Source: Anderseniella sp. Alg231-50 (lineage in GTDB: Bacteria; Pseudomonadota; Alphaproteobacteria; Rhizobiales; Aestuariivirgaceae). From it: a stretch of 64,000 nucleotides of DNA. This document shows positions 8,059-15,519 of this stretch, piece by piece. A model generated the notes under the pieces. The model ran no database searches. It saw only the letters and a list, made by a program, of their open reading frames with translations, and was not told where the DNA came from. Positions within the stretch are counted from its first letter, which is position 1. Each line of letters begins with the position of its first letter. The stretch spans positions 248,013 through 312,012 of the forward strand of contig NZ_LT703005.1 in NCBI RefSeq assembly GCF_900149695.1, in the 5' to 3' direction. Made by a program: the position numbers and the translations under genes.

Positions 8059-8510
8059 CTGCGCTTCAACTGCAGTGGGAACTGGTAACCGACCGTGTCA
8101 TGGGCGGCGTGTCGAACGGGCGAATAGAGCAAATACTCAGCAATGGTCAGCCGGCCAACCGCATGACCGGCCGCGTCAGTCTCGACAATAATGGCGGTTT
8201 CATTCAGATCGCAGCAGACCTGCCGCCGCCTCCAGCCGGTGCAATCGGCATTGCGCTGAACCTCATCGGCAATGCAGAGACCTACAACATTCACCTGCGC
8301 ACCAGTGATCTTGTCCGCCCCTGGCAATCCTTTCGCCAGGCATTCACCGCACCGACGGAATGGACACTGTGCCATTTCGAATTCGGGAATTTTGAGGCCC
8401 ATCGAACAGACGAACCACTTCGTGTCGAAAACATTCGCCGCATCGGCATCGTCGCGATTGGTCGCGTGTTCGATGCAGATGCGGCGGTATCGTCCGTCAG
8501 CTATTACTAG
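8055..8510 (+). CDS. CIA30 (NDUFAF1-like) domain protein
   Basis: The 151-residue protein starts with the CIA30 hallmark WELVTDRVMGGVSNG and contains the beta-sandwich pattern TGRVSLDNNGGFIQ. The WTLCHFEF motif and RRIGIVAIG near the end are also typical. In mitochondria this domain occurs in a complex I assembly factor; bacterial stand-alone copies have no proven role. No signal peptide is seen. Coupling to a DUF2177 membrane protein by start-stop overlap suggests that the two work together, which is inference. Confidence 0.82.
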   Translation: MTALQLQWELVTDRVMGGVSNGRIEQILSNGQPANRMTGRVSLDNNGGFIQIAADLPPPPAGAIGIALNLIGNAETYNIHLRTSDLVRPWQSFRQAFTAPTEWTLCHFEFGNFEAHRTDEPLRVENIRRIGIVAIGRVFDADAAVSSVSYY

Positions 8511-8528
8511 CTGTTCGAGCCTGCAGGT

Positions 8529-9881
8529 TCACGCCGCACGCGACTTTTGACCGCCCTGCTTCGAGCGGTTCGGACGCCGGCGCCGGTTTGGACCAGGTGA
8601 GGACTTCTTCTCCTGATCACCCGTTTTGCCCGTGCCCTTGGCAGCACCGCCGCCAGGACGGCGCGACTGATGCGACCGCTTCTTGTGCTGCGGTTTGGCC
8701 CGCGGATCACGATGGCGAGGCTCACGCGGAATGTCACGCATTGAGATATCCGGCAGGCCTTCCGGCACCGGAATCTCGTCCACCTTGCGCTTCAGCAAGC
8801 GTTCGATATCACGCAGCAGGCCACGCTCATCATGTGCGCACAGCGCCACTGCAAAACCGGATGCACCGGCACGGGCGGTGCGGCCAATGCGATGCACATA
8901 GACTTCCGGCACATGCGGGAGTTCGTAATTGATGACCATTTCAACGCCTGGCACATCAATGCCGCGCGCCGCAATGTCGGTTGCAACGAGGATCGGGCAT
9001 GATCCCTTGCGGAACCGGTCCAGCGCCTTTTCGCGATTGGACTGTGACTTGTTGCCGTGAATGGCTGCCGCCTCAAAGCCGTCCTGTGCAAGCCGCTTCA
9101 CAACCCGGTCGGCACCACGCTTGGTGCGGGTAAACACGATCACGCGCTTGCCCATGTTCTCACGCGCCAGGTGAGCCACCGCAGCAATCTTGTTGCCGGC
9201 GGCAATATGCATGACCGACTGGTTGATACGTTCAGCCGGTGTGGATACCGCAGCCACGGCAATCTCCACCGGAGATTTCAGGTGGTCATTGGTGAGCTTG
9301 CGGATTTCCTTCGGCATGGTCGCAGAAAACAGCAGTGTCTGACGTTTTTCAGGAACCATTGCCACGACGCGGCGGATGGCCGGCATGAAGCCGATATCCA
9401 GCATCTGGTCTGCTTCATCCAGGATCAGCACCTCAACCGCGTCCAGCCGCATGGCGCGCTGGTCGATCAGATCAAGCAGACGGCCCGGCGTGGCGACCAC
9501 GACATCGACACCGCGTGCCATTGTGGCTTTCTGCGGCCTGATCGAAACACCACCCACTATGGAGGTTGCGGACAGTTTCATGCGGGACCCGTAATCGCGC
9601 ACGGACTTCATGATCTGGGTCACCAGTTCACGGGTCGGCGCCAGTATGAGCGCGCGGCAGGTATGCGGTTTCGGCCGCCCGCCGGTCGCGGCAAGTCGCT
9701 GCAGCAAAGGCAGCGCGAAGGCCCCGGTTTTACCGGTCCCGGTCTGGGCAAGCCCGATTACATCACGTCCGTCTAGAATTGTAGGAATTGCCTTCACCTG
9801 AATTGGCGTAGGCACATCATGGCCCAATGCATCAAGCGCATTGAGCAACGGCCTGTCGAGGCCGAGGTCGGAAAATTTCAA
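8529..9881 (-). CDS. DEAD-box ATP-dependent RNA helicase, RhlE-like
   Basis: All helicase motifs are visible: Q-motif region LGHDVPTPIQVKAIP, motif I AQTGTGKT, Ia PTRELVTQ, II VLILDEADQM, III SATMP, V VATDIAARGIDVPG and VI HRIGRTARAG. The tail of about 85 residues is rich in Arg, Lys, Gly and Pro and probably contacts RNA. The frame is open to 10001, but the family begins near FSDLGL. A TTG at 9881, preceded by AAGAAAG, gives MKFSDLGL and is preferred; the upstream 40 residues look unrelated. The likely role is rRNA maturation or mRNA decay. Confidence 0.9.
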   Translation of the reverse strand: MKFSDLGLDRPLLNALDALGHDVPTPIQVKAIPTILDGRDVIGLAQTGTGKTGAFALPLLQRLAATGGRPKPHTCRALILAPTRELVTQIMKSVRDYGSRMKLSATSIVGGVSIRPQKATMARGVDVVVATPGRLLDLIDQRAMRLDAVEVLILDEADQMLDIGFMPAIRRVVAMVPEKRQTLLFSATMPKEIRKLTNDHLKSPVEIAVAAVSTPAERINQSVMHIAAGNKIAAVAHLARENMGKRVIVFTRTKRGADRVVKRLAQDGFEAAAIHGNKSQSNREKALDRFRKGSCPILVATDIAARGIDVPGVEMVINYELPHVPEVYVHRIGRTARAGASGFAVALCAHDERGLLRDIERLLKRKVDEIPVPEGLPDISMRDIPREPRHRDPRAKPQHKKRSHQSRRPGGGAAKGTGKTGDQEKKSSPGPNRRRRPNRSKQGGQKSRAA

Positions 9882-10348
9882 GTTATTGTTCTTTCTTGTA
9901 TGCAATGCGCACGAAAGGGTCGGCGCATCTGGGTTTCTTTTCGACGGCAACGGGCAGTGAACCCGATTTGATGGCTCAAGGTCGCCACCGAAGAAAAACA
10001 TCTGTCACGGGCACGGAGTAGTTTGCGACTCATGTCGGTCGCGGCCCATGTCCAATGGCCGCACAAGCACAGATGTGGGTATTGAAGTCAAGCAAAGCAA
10101 TGCCGTGCGGTGCAGATGCCGCAGGTCATGCTTAACACCCGGTTCAGACAACCGTTGTCAGAATAGTTCAGATGACATCTGCCCTGGCTCCGCGAGTGAG
10201 CCGTTCAACTGGTTACCGGGCTGATGGGCAGCAAGTATGCTCTCGTCCTGTTCTGCCACCGTGTAAAGACACTCCGCGGCCAAATATTCCCAGGCCGTAG
10301 ACAACCCTTCTTCATGCGTATACACACGAATTGTAGTAAGGGGCAACA
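9882..10348. other. Intergenic region upstream of helicase and lipoprotein genes
   Basis: About 470 bases between divergent genes. It should hold both promoters and the 5' leader of the helicase. A minus-strand frame of 65 codons (10158-10355) crosses it but lacks a convincing ribosome binding site and overlaps the lipoprotein start. No RNA gene or repeat was recognised. Confidence 0.4.
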
Positions 10349-10795
10349 ATGACACGTTTGTTAATATTACCGGTAGCGTTGTTACTCACCGGATGCGTGA
10401 CGGCGGAACTGCCGCCGATAGAACAGCCAAAAGCGATCTCTCTCGACCAGGGTCCCAACTCGGCAATAATCTATCTTACAAGAGAGAACGGTGGCGCACT
10501 GGGCCATACGACCGCTGAAATAATACTGGACGGCGAGAGAATTGGAACAATGACCAACGGGCAGTGTGTGCGGCTTGCCATTCCGGCCGGATCTCACAAT
10601 TTGCAGTTGACCAAAAGCGTCTTCGGCAGTCTCGGAAGCGCACTCGGCAACGCAATTGCCAAGGCGTTCAAAGTGTACAATGTCAAAATCGAGGCTGGCC
10701 AGCGCCTGCATTACAGAGCTCAGGCACGTTATGACGGTCCGAAGACCGGTTGGTTGTTCTCCGTTTCAAAGCAGGCATCGGGCCAGCCGTGCTAG
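10349..10795 (+). CDS. Outer-membrane/periplasmic lipoprotein, DUF2846-like
   Basis: The 148-residue precursor has a lipoprotein signal peptide MTRLLILPVALLLTGC with the lipobox LTGC at 13-16, so mature protein begins at Cys16. The rest is a beta-rich domain with AIIYLTRENGGALGH, ILDGERIGTMTNGQCVRLAIPAG and LHYRAQ, a layout seen in DUF2846-type lipoproteins. A GGGG purine stretch lies before the ATG. Function is unknown. It is convergent with the hydroxyacid dehydrogenase gene. Confidence 0.75.
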   Translation: MTRLLILPVALLLTGCVTAELPPIEQPKAISLDQGPNSAIIYLTRENGGALGHTTAEIILDGERIGTMTNGQCVRLAIPAGSHNLQLTKSVFGSLGSALGNAIAKAFKVYNVKIEAGQRLHYRAQARYDGPKTGWLFSVSKQASGQPC

Positions 10796-10814
10796 GCATC
10801 CGGTTTGTGGCGCA

Positions 10815-11960
10815 TCAATCAGTTTGCTGTTTATGTGGTTGCTCCACAGCAAGCGTGTCCGCCAAGTGGTGCATCGATGTTCGCCCCAATTGCGCAAGGG
10901 TGAGGCTGGTTTCATCTGACACGACGTCCCACAGTTGCGCCAGGCCGCGCTCACCACGCGCCGCCATGGCGAACAGCAAGGGACGCCCGAGAAACACAAA
11001 ATCGGCCCCCATCGCATACGCCTTGACGACATCCTCGCCGGACCTGATACCGGAGTCGTAAAACAGCGGGAATTCCGTGCCGACTGCTGCGCGAATACGC
11101 TGCAGCATCCTGATCGCCGGCGGTGCGCTGTCCAGCTGGCGGCCACCGTGGCTGGAGACCTGAATTCCGTCTACACCCTCCTGTTTGAGGCGCACCGCAT
11201 CCTCGATGCTCAGGACCCCTTTGATCACGAGGCGTCCCTGCCATTGCTCGCGCAGGCTTTTCAGTTTTGTCCAGTCAGCCGCCGCCCGGCTTTCGGTGCG
11301 GTCGAACTTGTTGTCCGGCCCGGTGAAATTCGCCATTTCGGGACGCCCGTTTATCAGCGTCGAAAGCGACCAGCGCGGATGCAGGGCGAAATCGATGAAC
11401 TGGCGCGGTCCGATCCTGAAGGGCATCTTGAAACCACGCCGCAGTTCGCGCGGGCGCCGGCCTACCTCCGGCACATCAAGCGTCACCACCAGGGTGCGAT
11501 AGCCGCACGCCTGCGCCCGGTCCAGCAACCCTTTTGTGCTGCTGCCGTCGCCGCTGATGTAAAGCTGGAACCAGGCATGCCCATCGGCCTTTTCGATCAT
11601 CGTCTCCAGCGCTGTGGACGCCACCGTCGATACGCCGACCGGCACCTTGTGGCGCGCCGCCACCCGGGCCAGCATCAGGTCGGCCCCGGGCGTGGACAGG
11701 TTGCACATGCCCATCGGACTGATGCCGAACGGGCGTTCCGCCTCGTGGTCGAACACCGTCACGCCAAGCTTGCGCTCAGCGACATTGATCAGGATGCGCG
11801 GCTGCAGGCGCAGGTCCTGCAATGCGGCCCGGTTAAGGGCTTCGCCATGTCCCTCGCCGGCCGCGCCGTCGATATAGTCGAACACCATCCACGGCAGGCG
11901 CCCCCGCGCCAGCACGCGCGCGTCTGCTGCAGAATGGATTTCACTCGAGGCAAACAACAA
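10815..11960 (-). CDS. FMN-dependent alpha-hydroxyacid dehydrogenase (LldD family)
   Basis: This flavoprotein oxidises a 2-hydroxyacid to a 2-oxoacid. The 381 residues include ISPMGMCNLSTPGAD, PVGVSTVAS, TLDVPEVGRRPRELRRGF, LVIKGVLSIEDA, the catalytic-base motif SSHGGRQLD and the FMN-phosphate loop DSGIRSGEDVVKAYAMGAD. The start is a TTG at 11960 with AAGGAA seven bases before it. It is the last gene of a minus-strand operon behind ComE/ComD-like, SDR and HpsN-like genes. In that setting the likely substrate is sulfolactate, doing the job of SlcD; lactate or glycolate remain possible. The substrate call is inference. Confidence 0.85.
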   Translation of the reverse strand: MLFASSEIHSAADARVLARGRLPWMVFDYIDGAAGEGHGEALNRAALQDLRLQPRILINVAERKLGVTVFDHEAERPFGISPMGMCNLSTPGADLMLARVAARHKVPVGVSTVASTALETMIEKADGHAWFQLYISGDGSSTKGLLDRAQACGYRTLVVTLDVPEVGRRPRELRRGFKMPFRIGPRQFIDFALHPRWSLSTLINGRPEMANFTGPDNKFDRTESRAAADWTKLKSLREQWQGRLVIKGVLSIEDAVRLKQEGVDGIQVSSHGGRQLDSAPPAIRMLQRIRAAVGTEFPLFYDSGIRSGEDVVKAYAMGADFVFLGRPLLFAMAARGERGLAQLWDVVSDETSLTLAQLGRTSMHHLADTLAVEQPHKQQTD

Positions 11961-11970
11961 AAGGTTCCTT

Positions 11971-12525
11971 CTAGGCCTGAACAGCCTTCATGAACCTGTC
12001 GCGGATCACTACCGGATCCATGGTGATCACCGGCACTTTCACGTTACCGCTCTCGCACTTGGCGACAATAATAGTCATCTTGTTGCCGTCCAGAGCCGCC
12101 TGGATGGTCTTGCCGGTGTCTTCGGCGCTGCACTCAACAACGTTTTCGCACCCGCATGCCCTGGCCACTGCCGTCAGCGACGTCTTCTTGCCGGCATAGG
12201 TCGGCTGGTCACCGGTGGAACCGTAGCTGCCATTGTCGATGATAAGCAGAATGAAGTTGTCTGCCACATTGTTGGCGATTGTCGGCAGCGTACCGAAATT
12301 GGTCAGCACCGAGCCATCGCCGTCAATCGAGATGACTTTCTTGCCTTGTGCCAGGGCCAGGCCAAGACCGATGGACGATGACAGGCCCATGGTGCCCAGC
12401 ATGTAGAAGTTGGTCGGCTGGTCGTCGGTCAGGTGCAGTTCCTGGCTCGGCAGCCCGATATTGCAGACGACAAGGTGGTCACGAATGATGGGCGCGATGT
12501 CGCGCAGGATTTCAGAGCGGATCAT
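11971..12525 (-). CDS. comE: Sulfopyruvate decarboxylase beta subunit-like (ComE; TPP-binding)
   Basis: This is the thiamine-diphosphate half of a two-subunit 2-oxoacid decarboxylase. The 184 residues carry the TPP/Mg motif: SIDGDGSVLTNFGTL, followed by IANN and DNGSYGSTGDQ. The size and split arrangement match ComE, which with ComD turns 3-sulfopyruvate into sulfoacetaldehyde; phosphonopyruvate decarboxylases are close relatives. The frame is open to 12705, but that would overlap comD; the ATG at 12525 has AAGGA before it and starts two bases after the comD stop. The neighbours favour the sulfopyruvate substrate over phosphonopyruvate. Confidence 0.82.
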   Translation of the reverse strand: MIRSEILRDIAPIIRDHLVVCNIGLPSQELHLTDDQPTNFYMLGTMGLSSSIGLGLALAQGKKVISIDGDGSVLTNFGTLPTIANNVADNFILLIIDNGSYGSTGDQPTYAGKKTSLTAVARACGCENVVECSAEDTGKTIQAALDGNKMTIIVAKCESGNVKVPVITMDPVVIRDRFMKAVQA

Positions 12526-12527
12526 GA

Positions 12528-13025
12528 TCAGTATCCTTTCCAGAAACTGGCGTCGGTCAGAATGGCAACCGGCTTGTTGCACATGAAAGTGTATTTGAGG
12601 ATTGCGTCCAGTTCGTCGACGTCGTCTTCCTGGTGGAAGTGGTAGGTCGGGATGTTCAACTGGTTGAGCAGGGCTTTCGTATGCACCGCCATTTCCACCT
12701 GGCACGCCACCGGCTCACCCAGCTCGCCCCGGTATGAAATCAGCATCGGCAGCGGCATCCGGTAGTACTGGGTCAGCGTCACCAGTGTGTTGACCGTCAC
12801 ACCAATGGCCGTGTTCTGCATGATGATGGCCGGGCGCTTGCCGCCCATGAAGGCACCGGCGCAAAGCCCCATGCCTTCATCTTCCTTGTTGGCCGGTATG
12901 TGATAAATTTTCTCGCAGGCATCTATTTCATCGATGACGCCGGCCAGTTGCTTGCAGGGCACTGTGGTGACAAATTCGACGCTGTTGGCGACGAGGTCAT
13001 CCACTATCTTGGTATTAACAGACAC
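12528..13025 (-). CDS. comD: Sulfopyruvate decarboxylase alpha subunit-like (ComD; PYR domain)
   Basis: The 165-residue protein is the PYR half of the split decarboxylase, with VPCKQLAGVIDEI, the conserved glutamate region IPANKEDEGMGLCAGAFMGG that activates TPP in the partner, and MQNTAIGVTVNTL. It starts at GTG 13025 with GAGGAG nine bases upstream. The paired order comD-comE with a two-base gap indicates a fixed heteromeric enzyme. In archaea ComDE works in coenzyme M synthesis; in bacteria without that cofactor, and next to an HpsN-like gene, a catabolic role in sulfolactate breakdown is more likely. Confidence 0.82.
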   Translation of the reverse strand: MSVNTKIVDDLVANSVEFVTTVPCKQLAGVIDEIDACEKIYHIPANKEDEGMGLCAGAFMGGKRPAIIMQNTAIGVTVNTLVTLTQYYRMPLPMLISYRGELGEPVACQVEMAVHTKALLNQLNIPTYHFHQEDDVDELDAILKYTFMCNKPVAILTDASFWKGY

Positions 13026-13072
13026 AGAAATTACTCCTCATATGTAGGGAAAGCGTAAGGAATTGAGCGGAC

Positions 13073-13840
13073 TCATTTGGCCGTATAGCCTCCATCAACG
13101 GACAGCACCTGCCCGGTAATGTAGGAAGATGCAGGCGAACAGAAAAACAGGATGGAACCGTCGATGTCTTCCGGTTCGCCATTGCGGCCGATGCAGGTTT
13201 GAGCGGCATTGCGCGCCGCCCTGTCGGGATCATCGAACACGGGTGCGGTCAGTTCCGTTCTGAAAAAACCCGGTGCCAGTGCATTTGCCGTAATCCCGAA
13301 CGATGACCAGGCTTCGGCCATGGCGCGGGTCATCTGGCTTACACCGCCCTTTGACGTGCCATAGGCCAAGCCGCCGGGAAACGCCCTGAAGCTTTGCAGG
13401 GAAGCGAAATTCATAATGCGCCCAAACCCGTTCCGCTTCATGGCCGGAACGAAACCCTGCGCCAGGAAGAAGGGAGCTGCAAGGTTCAGGTCCAGTGTCA
13501 CATTCCAGTTTTCAGACGTGACGCCATCAGCCGCCTCGCGAGTGTTGATCCCGGCAGCATTGATCAGGATGTCGGGTGGACCGAATACGTCACTGACAGT
13601 CTCGACAACCTTTTTCAGGCAGGAACGGTCCGCCAGGTCAGCCTCGACGAAACCGGCCTGGCCGGGGTGATCTTCAGCCCATTCGGACAATGTATCACCG
13701 CGGCGCGCCACGCCCACGACACGAACACCGGCGGCAAGCAGAACATCCGCCGAGCGGCGCCCCAGTCCCGCACTTGCGCCGGTTACACAAGCCGTCTTGC
13801 CTGAGATGTCGAACAGGGAACTGTGAGCGTCGTCCTGCAT
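13073..13840 (-). CDS. Short-chain dehydrogenase/reductase (classical SDR)
   Basis: A 255-residue NAD(P)-dependent oxidoreductase. TGASAGLG at 20-27 is the dinucleotide fold, NAAG sits at 94-97, and the catalytic Ser147, Tyr160 and Lys164 (YGTSK) are all present. The C terminus VLSVDGGYTAK is typical. It lies eight bases after the HpsN-like gene and 47 bases before comD, so it belongs to the same operon. By position it might act on DHPS, sulfolactate or sulfoacetaldehyde; the sequence alone does not decide which. Confidence 0.88.
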   Translation of the reverse strand: MQDDAHSSLFDISGKTACVTGASAGLGRRSADVLLAAGVRVVGVARRGDTLSEWAEDHPGQAGFVEADLADRSCLKKVVETVSDVFGPPDILINAAGINTREAADGVTSENWNVTLDLNLAAPFFLAQGFVPAMKRNGFGRIMNFASLQSFRAFPGGLAYGTSKGGVSQMTRAMAEAWSSFGITANALAPGFFRTELTAPVFDDPDRAARNAAQTCIGRNGEPEDIDGSILFFCSPASSYITGQVLSVDGGYTAK

Positions 13841-13848
13841 GTCACCCT

Positions 13849-15156
13849 CTACATGGCCGCCGTCAGGTCAAAGTCTTCGTCAGGGAAGTACTTCGCCAGC
13901 CGGATATCGGCGGTCCGAGCATGGCCTTCCATGCCTTCAAGCCTTGAAATCCGTGCTGTTGCTTCCGCCACCGGTTTGGCGCCTTCGCGGGTGGCACGCT
14001 GCCAGGTGACGATCTTCATGTACTTGTGAACCGAAAGCCCGCCGGTGTATTTGGCAGCGCCCGATGTCGGCAGCACATGATTGGTACCCGAAGCCTTGTC
14101 ACCGAAGGCAACCGTGGTTTCCTCGCCAAGGAACAGCGAGCCGTAACATTTCAGCCGGCCCAGCCACCAGTCCAGGTCTTCTGCCTGGACGGTAAGGTGT
14201 TCCGGTGCATAGTCGTCCGATGTGGCAGCCATCTCCTCGCGCGTGTCACACACGATCACCTCGGCATAATCGCGCCAGGCTGCTTCGGCGTTCTTGGCAT
14301 TGAGTTCAGGCAGGTCCGCGATCAGTCCCGGCACCAGTTCCAGGACACGCTCGGCCAGTGCCTGATCATCAGTCACCAGCCACACCGGTGAATTGTAACC
14401 ATGCTCGGCCTGGCCGACGAGGTCGGCCGCCACGATTGCCGCATCAGCCGTCTTGTCAGCCAGTATGAGGCTGTCGGTCGGACCGGCAAACATGTCGATG
14501 CCGACACGGCCAAACAGAATGCGCTTGGCTTCAGCCACGAACTGGTTGCCGGGGCCGACAAGAATGTCGGCCTTCGGCAGGTCGAACAGGCCGAATGCCA
14601 TTGCGGCCACACCCTGGACGCCGCCCAGCGCCAGGATGGAATTCGCCCCGCAAATGTGGGCTGCATAGATTATGGCCGGTGCAATGCCGACGTCGGGGCG
14701 TGGCGGCGAACAGGCAATGATGTTTTCACAACCGGCAACGCTGGCGGTCGTAACCGTCATGATTGCCGAAGCGATATGGCTGTAACGGCCACCGGGGATG
14801 TAGCAACCGGCGGTGCGCACGGGGATACTTTTCTGACCGGCAATCAGGCCGGGAACCACTTCGACCTCGATGTCCTTCATGGTCGCCATCTGGGCTTCGG
14901 CAAAGCGGCGCACATTGTCATGTGCAAACTGGATGTCCTGCTTCAGTTTTTCAGGTACCAGCGCTGCAGCGGCCTCTATTTCGGCGGGTGTGAGCTTGAT
15001 GTTGCCTTCATAGCGATCAAACTTTGCAGCATATTCAAGGGCACCGGCATCACCACGCGCTTCAATATCATTCAGAATTGACTGCACTGTGTCGCGCACA
15101 TCGTCCGCACCACTGGCTGCGGTCAGATCGGCTTTCTTCAAATAGTTGCGGGACAT
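13849..15156 (-). CDS. HisD-family dehydrogenase, HpsN-like (DHPS 3-dehydrogenase candidate)
   Basis: The 435-residue protein is a histidinol-dehydrogenase homologue: GCYIPGGRYSHIASAIMTV, VGPGNQFVAEAKR, MFAGPTDSLILAD, the zinc and catalytic region QAEHGYNSP and the Glu-His pair in DDYAPEHL are present, as is the C-terminal SGTNHVLPT and GGLSVHKYMK. It is not beside his genes. Its company of ComDE and a hydroxyacid dehydrogenase resembles HpsN, which oxidises 2,3-dihydroxypropane-1-sulfonate to sulfolactate. The ATG at 15156, with AAGGAG ten bases before, is preferred over the TTG one codon upstream. The HisD family is sure; the HpsN role is inferred from context. Confidence 0.8.
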   Translation of the reverse strand: MSRNYLKKADLTAASGADDVRDTVQSILNDIEARGDAGALEYAAKFDRYEGNIKLTPAEIEAAAALVPEKLKQDIQFAHDNVRRFAEAQMATMKDIEVEVVPGLIAGQKSIPVRTAGCYIPGGRYSHIASAIMTVTTASVAGCENIIACSPPRPDVGIAPAIIYAAHICGANSILALGGVQGVAAMAFGLFDLPKADILVGPGNQFVAEAKRILFGRVGIDMFAGPTDSLILADKTADAAIVAADLVGQAEHGYNSPVWLVTDDQALAERVLELVPGLIADLPELNAKNAEAAWRDYAEVIVCDTREEMAATSDDYAPEHLTVQAEDLDWWLGRLKCYGSLFLGEETTVAFGDKASGTNHVLPTSGAAKYTGGLSVHKYMKIVTWQRATREGAKPVAEATARISRLEGMEGHARTADIRLAKYFPDEDFDLTAAM

Positions 15157-15204
15157 CAATCACAATCTCCTTGCTTACGGGTCGCGACAGCTCACTGTCG
15201 AATA

Positions 15205-15390
15205 TCACTGGTATAAAAACGATACTATAAAGATCAGAAGCAGAAACGGCACCACCTTGGCTGCAATCCTGCCGAATGGCTCACCGGTAAAACCTGTCAT
15301 GAATACGCTGGCCGCAGTGACGACGCCAAGTGCGGCCAATGCCAGGATCGTCAGAACCAAATACACTTCGAACTCCCGACCCGGTTTCAA
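15205..15390 (-). CDS. Small two-helix membrane protein, leader gene of the HpsN-like operon
   Basis: The frame encodes up to 61 residues with two hydrophobic stretches: VYLVLTILALAALGVVTAA and VVPFLLLIFIVSFLYQ, joined by GFTGEPFGRIAAK. The listed start is TTG at 15390; a GTG at 15366 has GGGAG seven bases before it and is a good alternative giving 53 residues. It ends 48 bases before the HpsN-like start and probably shares its transcript. The family is not recognised. A link with sulfonate uptake or a membrane-bound dehydrogenase is only a guess. Confidence 0.5.
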   Translation of the reverse strand: MKPGREFEVYLVLTILALAALGVVTAASVFMTGFTGEPFGRIAAKVVPFLLLIFIVSFLYQ

Positions 15391-15401
15391 TTCTCAGATA
15401 A

Positions 15402-15441
15402 ATGTAATAGCTTGCATCAGGAAAAATGCAAGCTATTACAT
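15402..15441. promoter_or_regulatory. Perfect 16-bp inverted repeat in the lacI/operon control region
   Basis: ATGTAATAGCTTGCAT at 15402-15417 is exactly mirrored by ATGCAAGCTATTACAT at 15426-15441, with an eight-base spacer. Each arm contains TGTAA/TTGCA half-sites of the kind LacI-type regulators bind. It lies between the divergent small-membrane/HpsN-like operon and the LacI gene. It could be a double operator or a regulatory stem-loop. Confidence 0.6.
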
Positions 15442-15484
15442 GAATTAATTCCGAAGATTCACCGAGCTGTGCAATAAGCTCCTG

Positions 15485-15500
15485 AATTGTTGAAACAATT
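15485..15500. promoter_or_regulatory. 16-bp palindrome, candidate LacI operator
   Basis: AATTGTT-GA-AACAATT is a perfect palindrome around a two-base centre, 19 bases before the LacI gene start. Size and symmetry suit a LacI-family dimer and would give autoregulation. Confidence 0.5.
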
Positions 15501-15519
15501 GATTACCGGCTGACACCAA

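Noticed and set aside
10158-10355. 65-codon minus-strand frame upstream of the lipoprotein gene
   Set aside because: It starts at a GTG inside the divergent lipoprotein gene with no ribosome binding site; possible but unsupported.
13849-15156. Histidinol dehydrogenase of histidine synthesis
   Set aside because: No other his gene is nearby and its neighbours are decarboxylase and hydroxyacid dehydrogenase genes, which fit the HpsN branch better.
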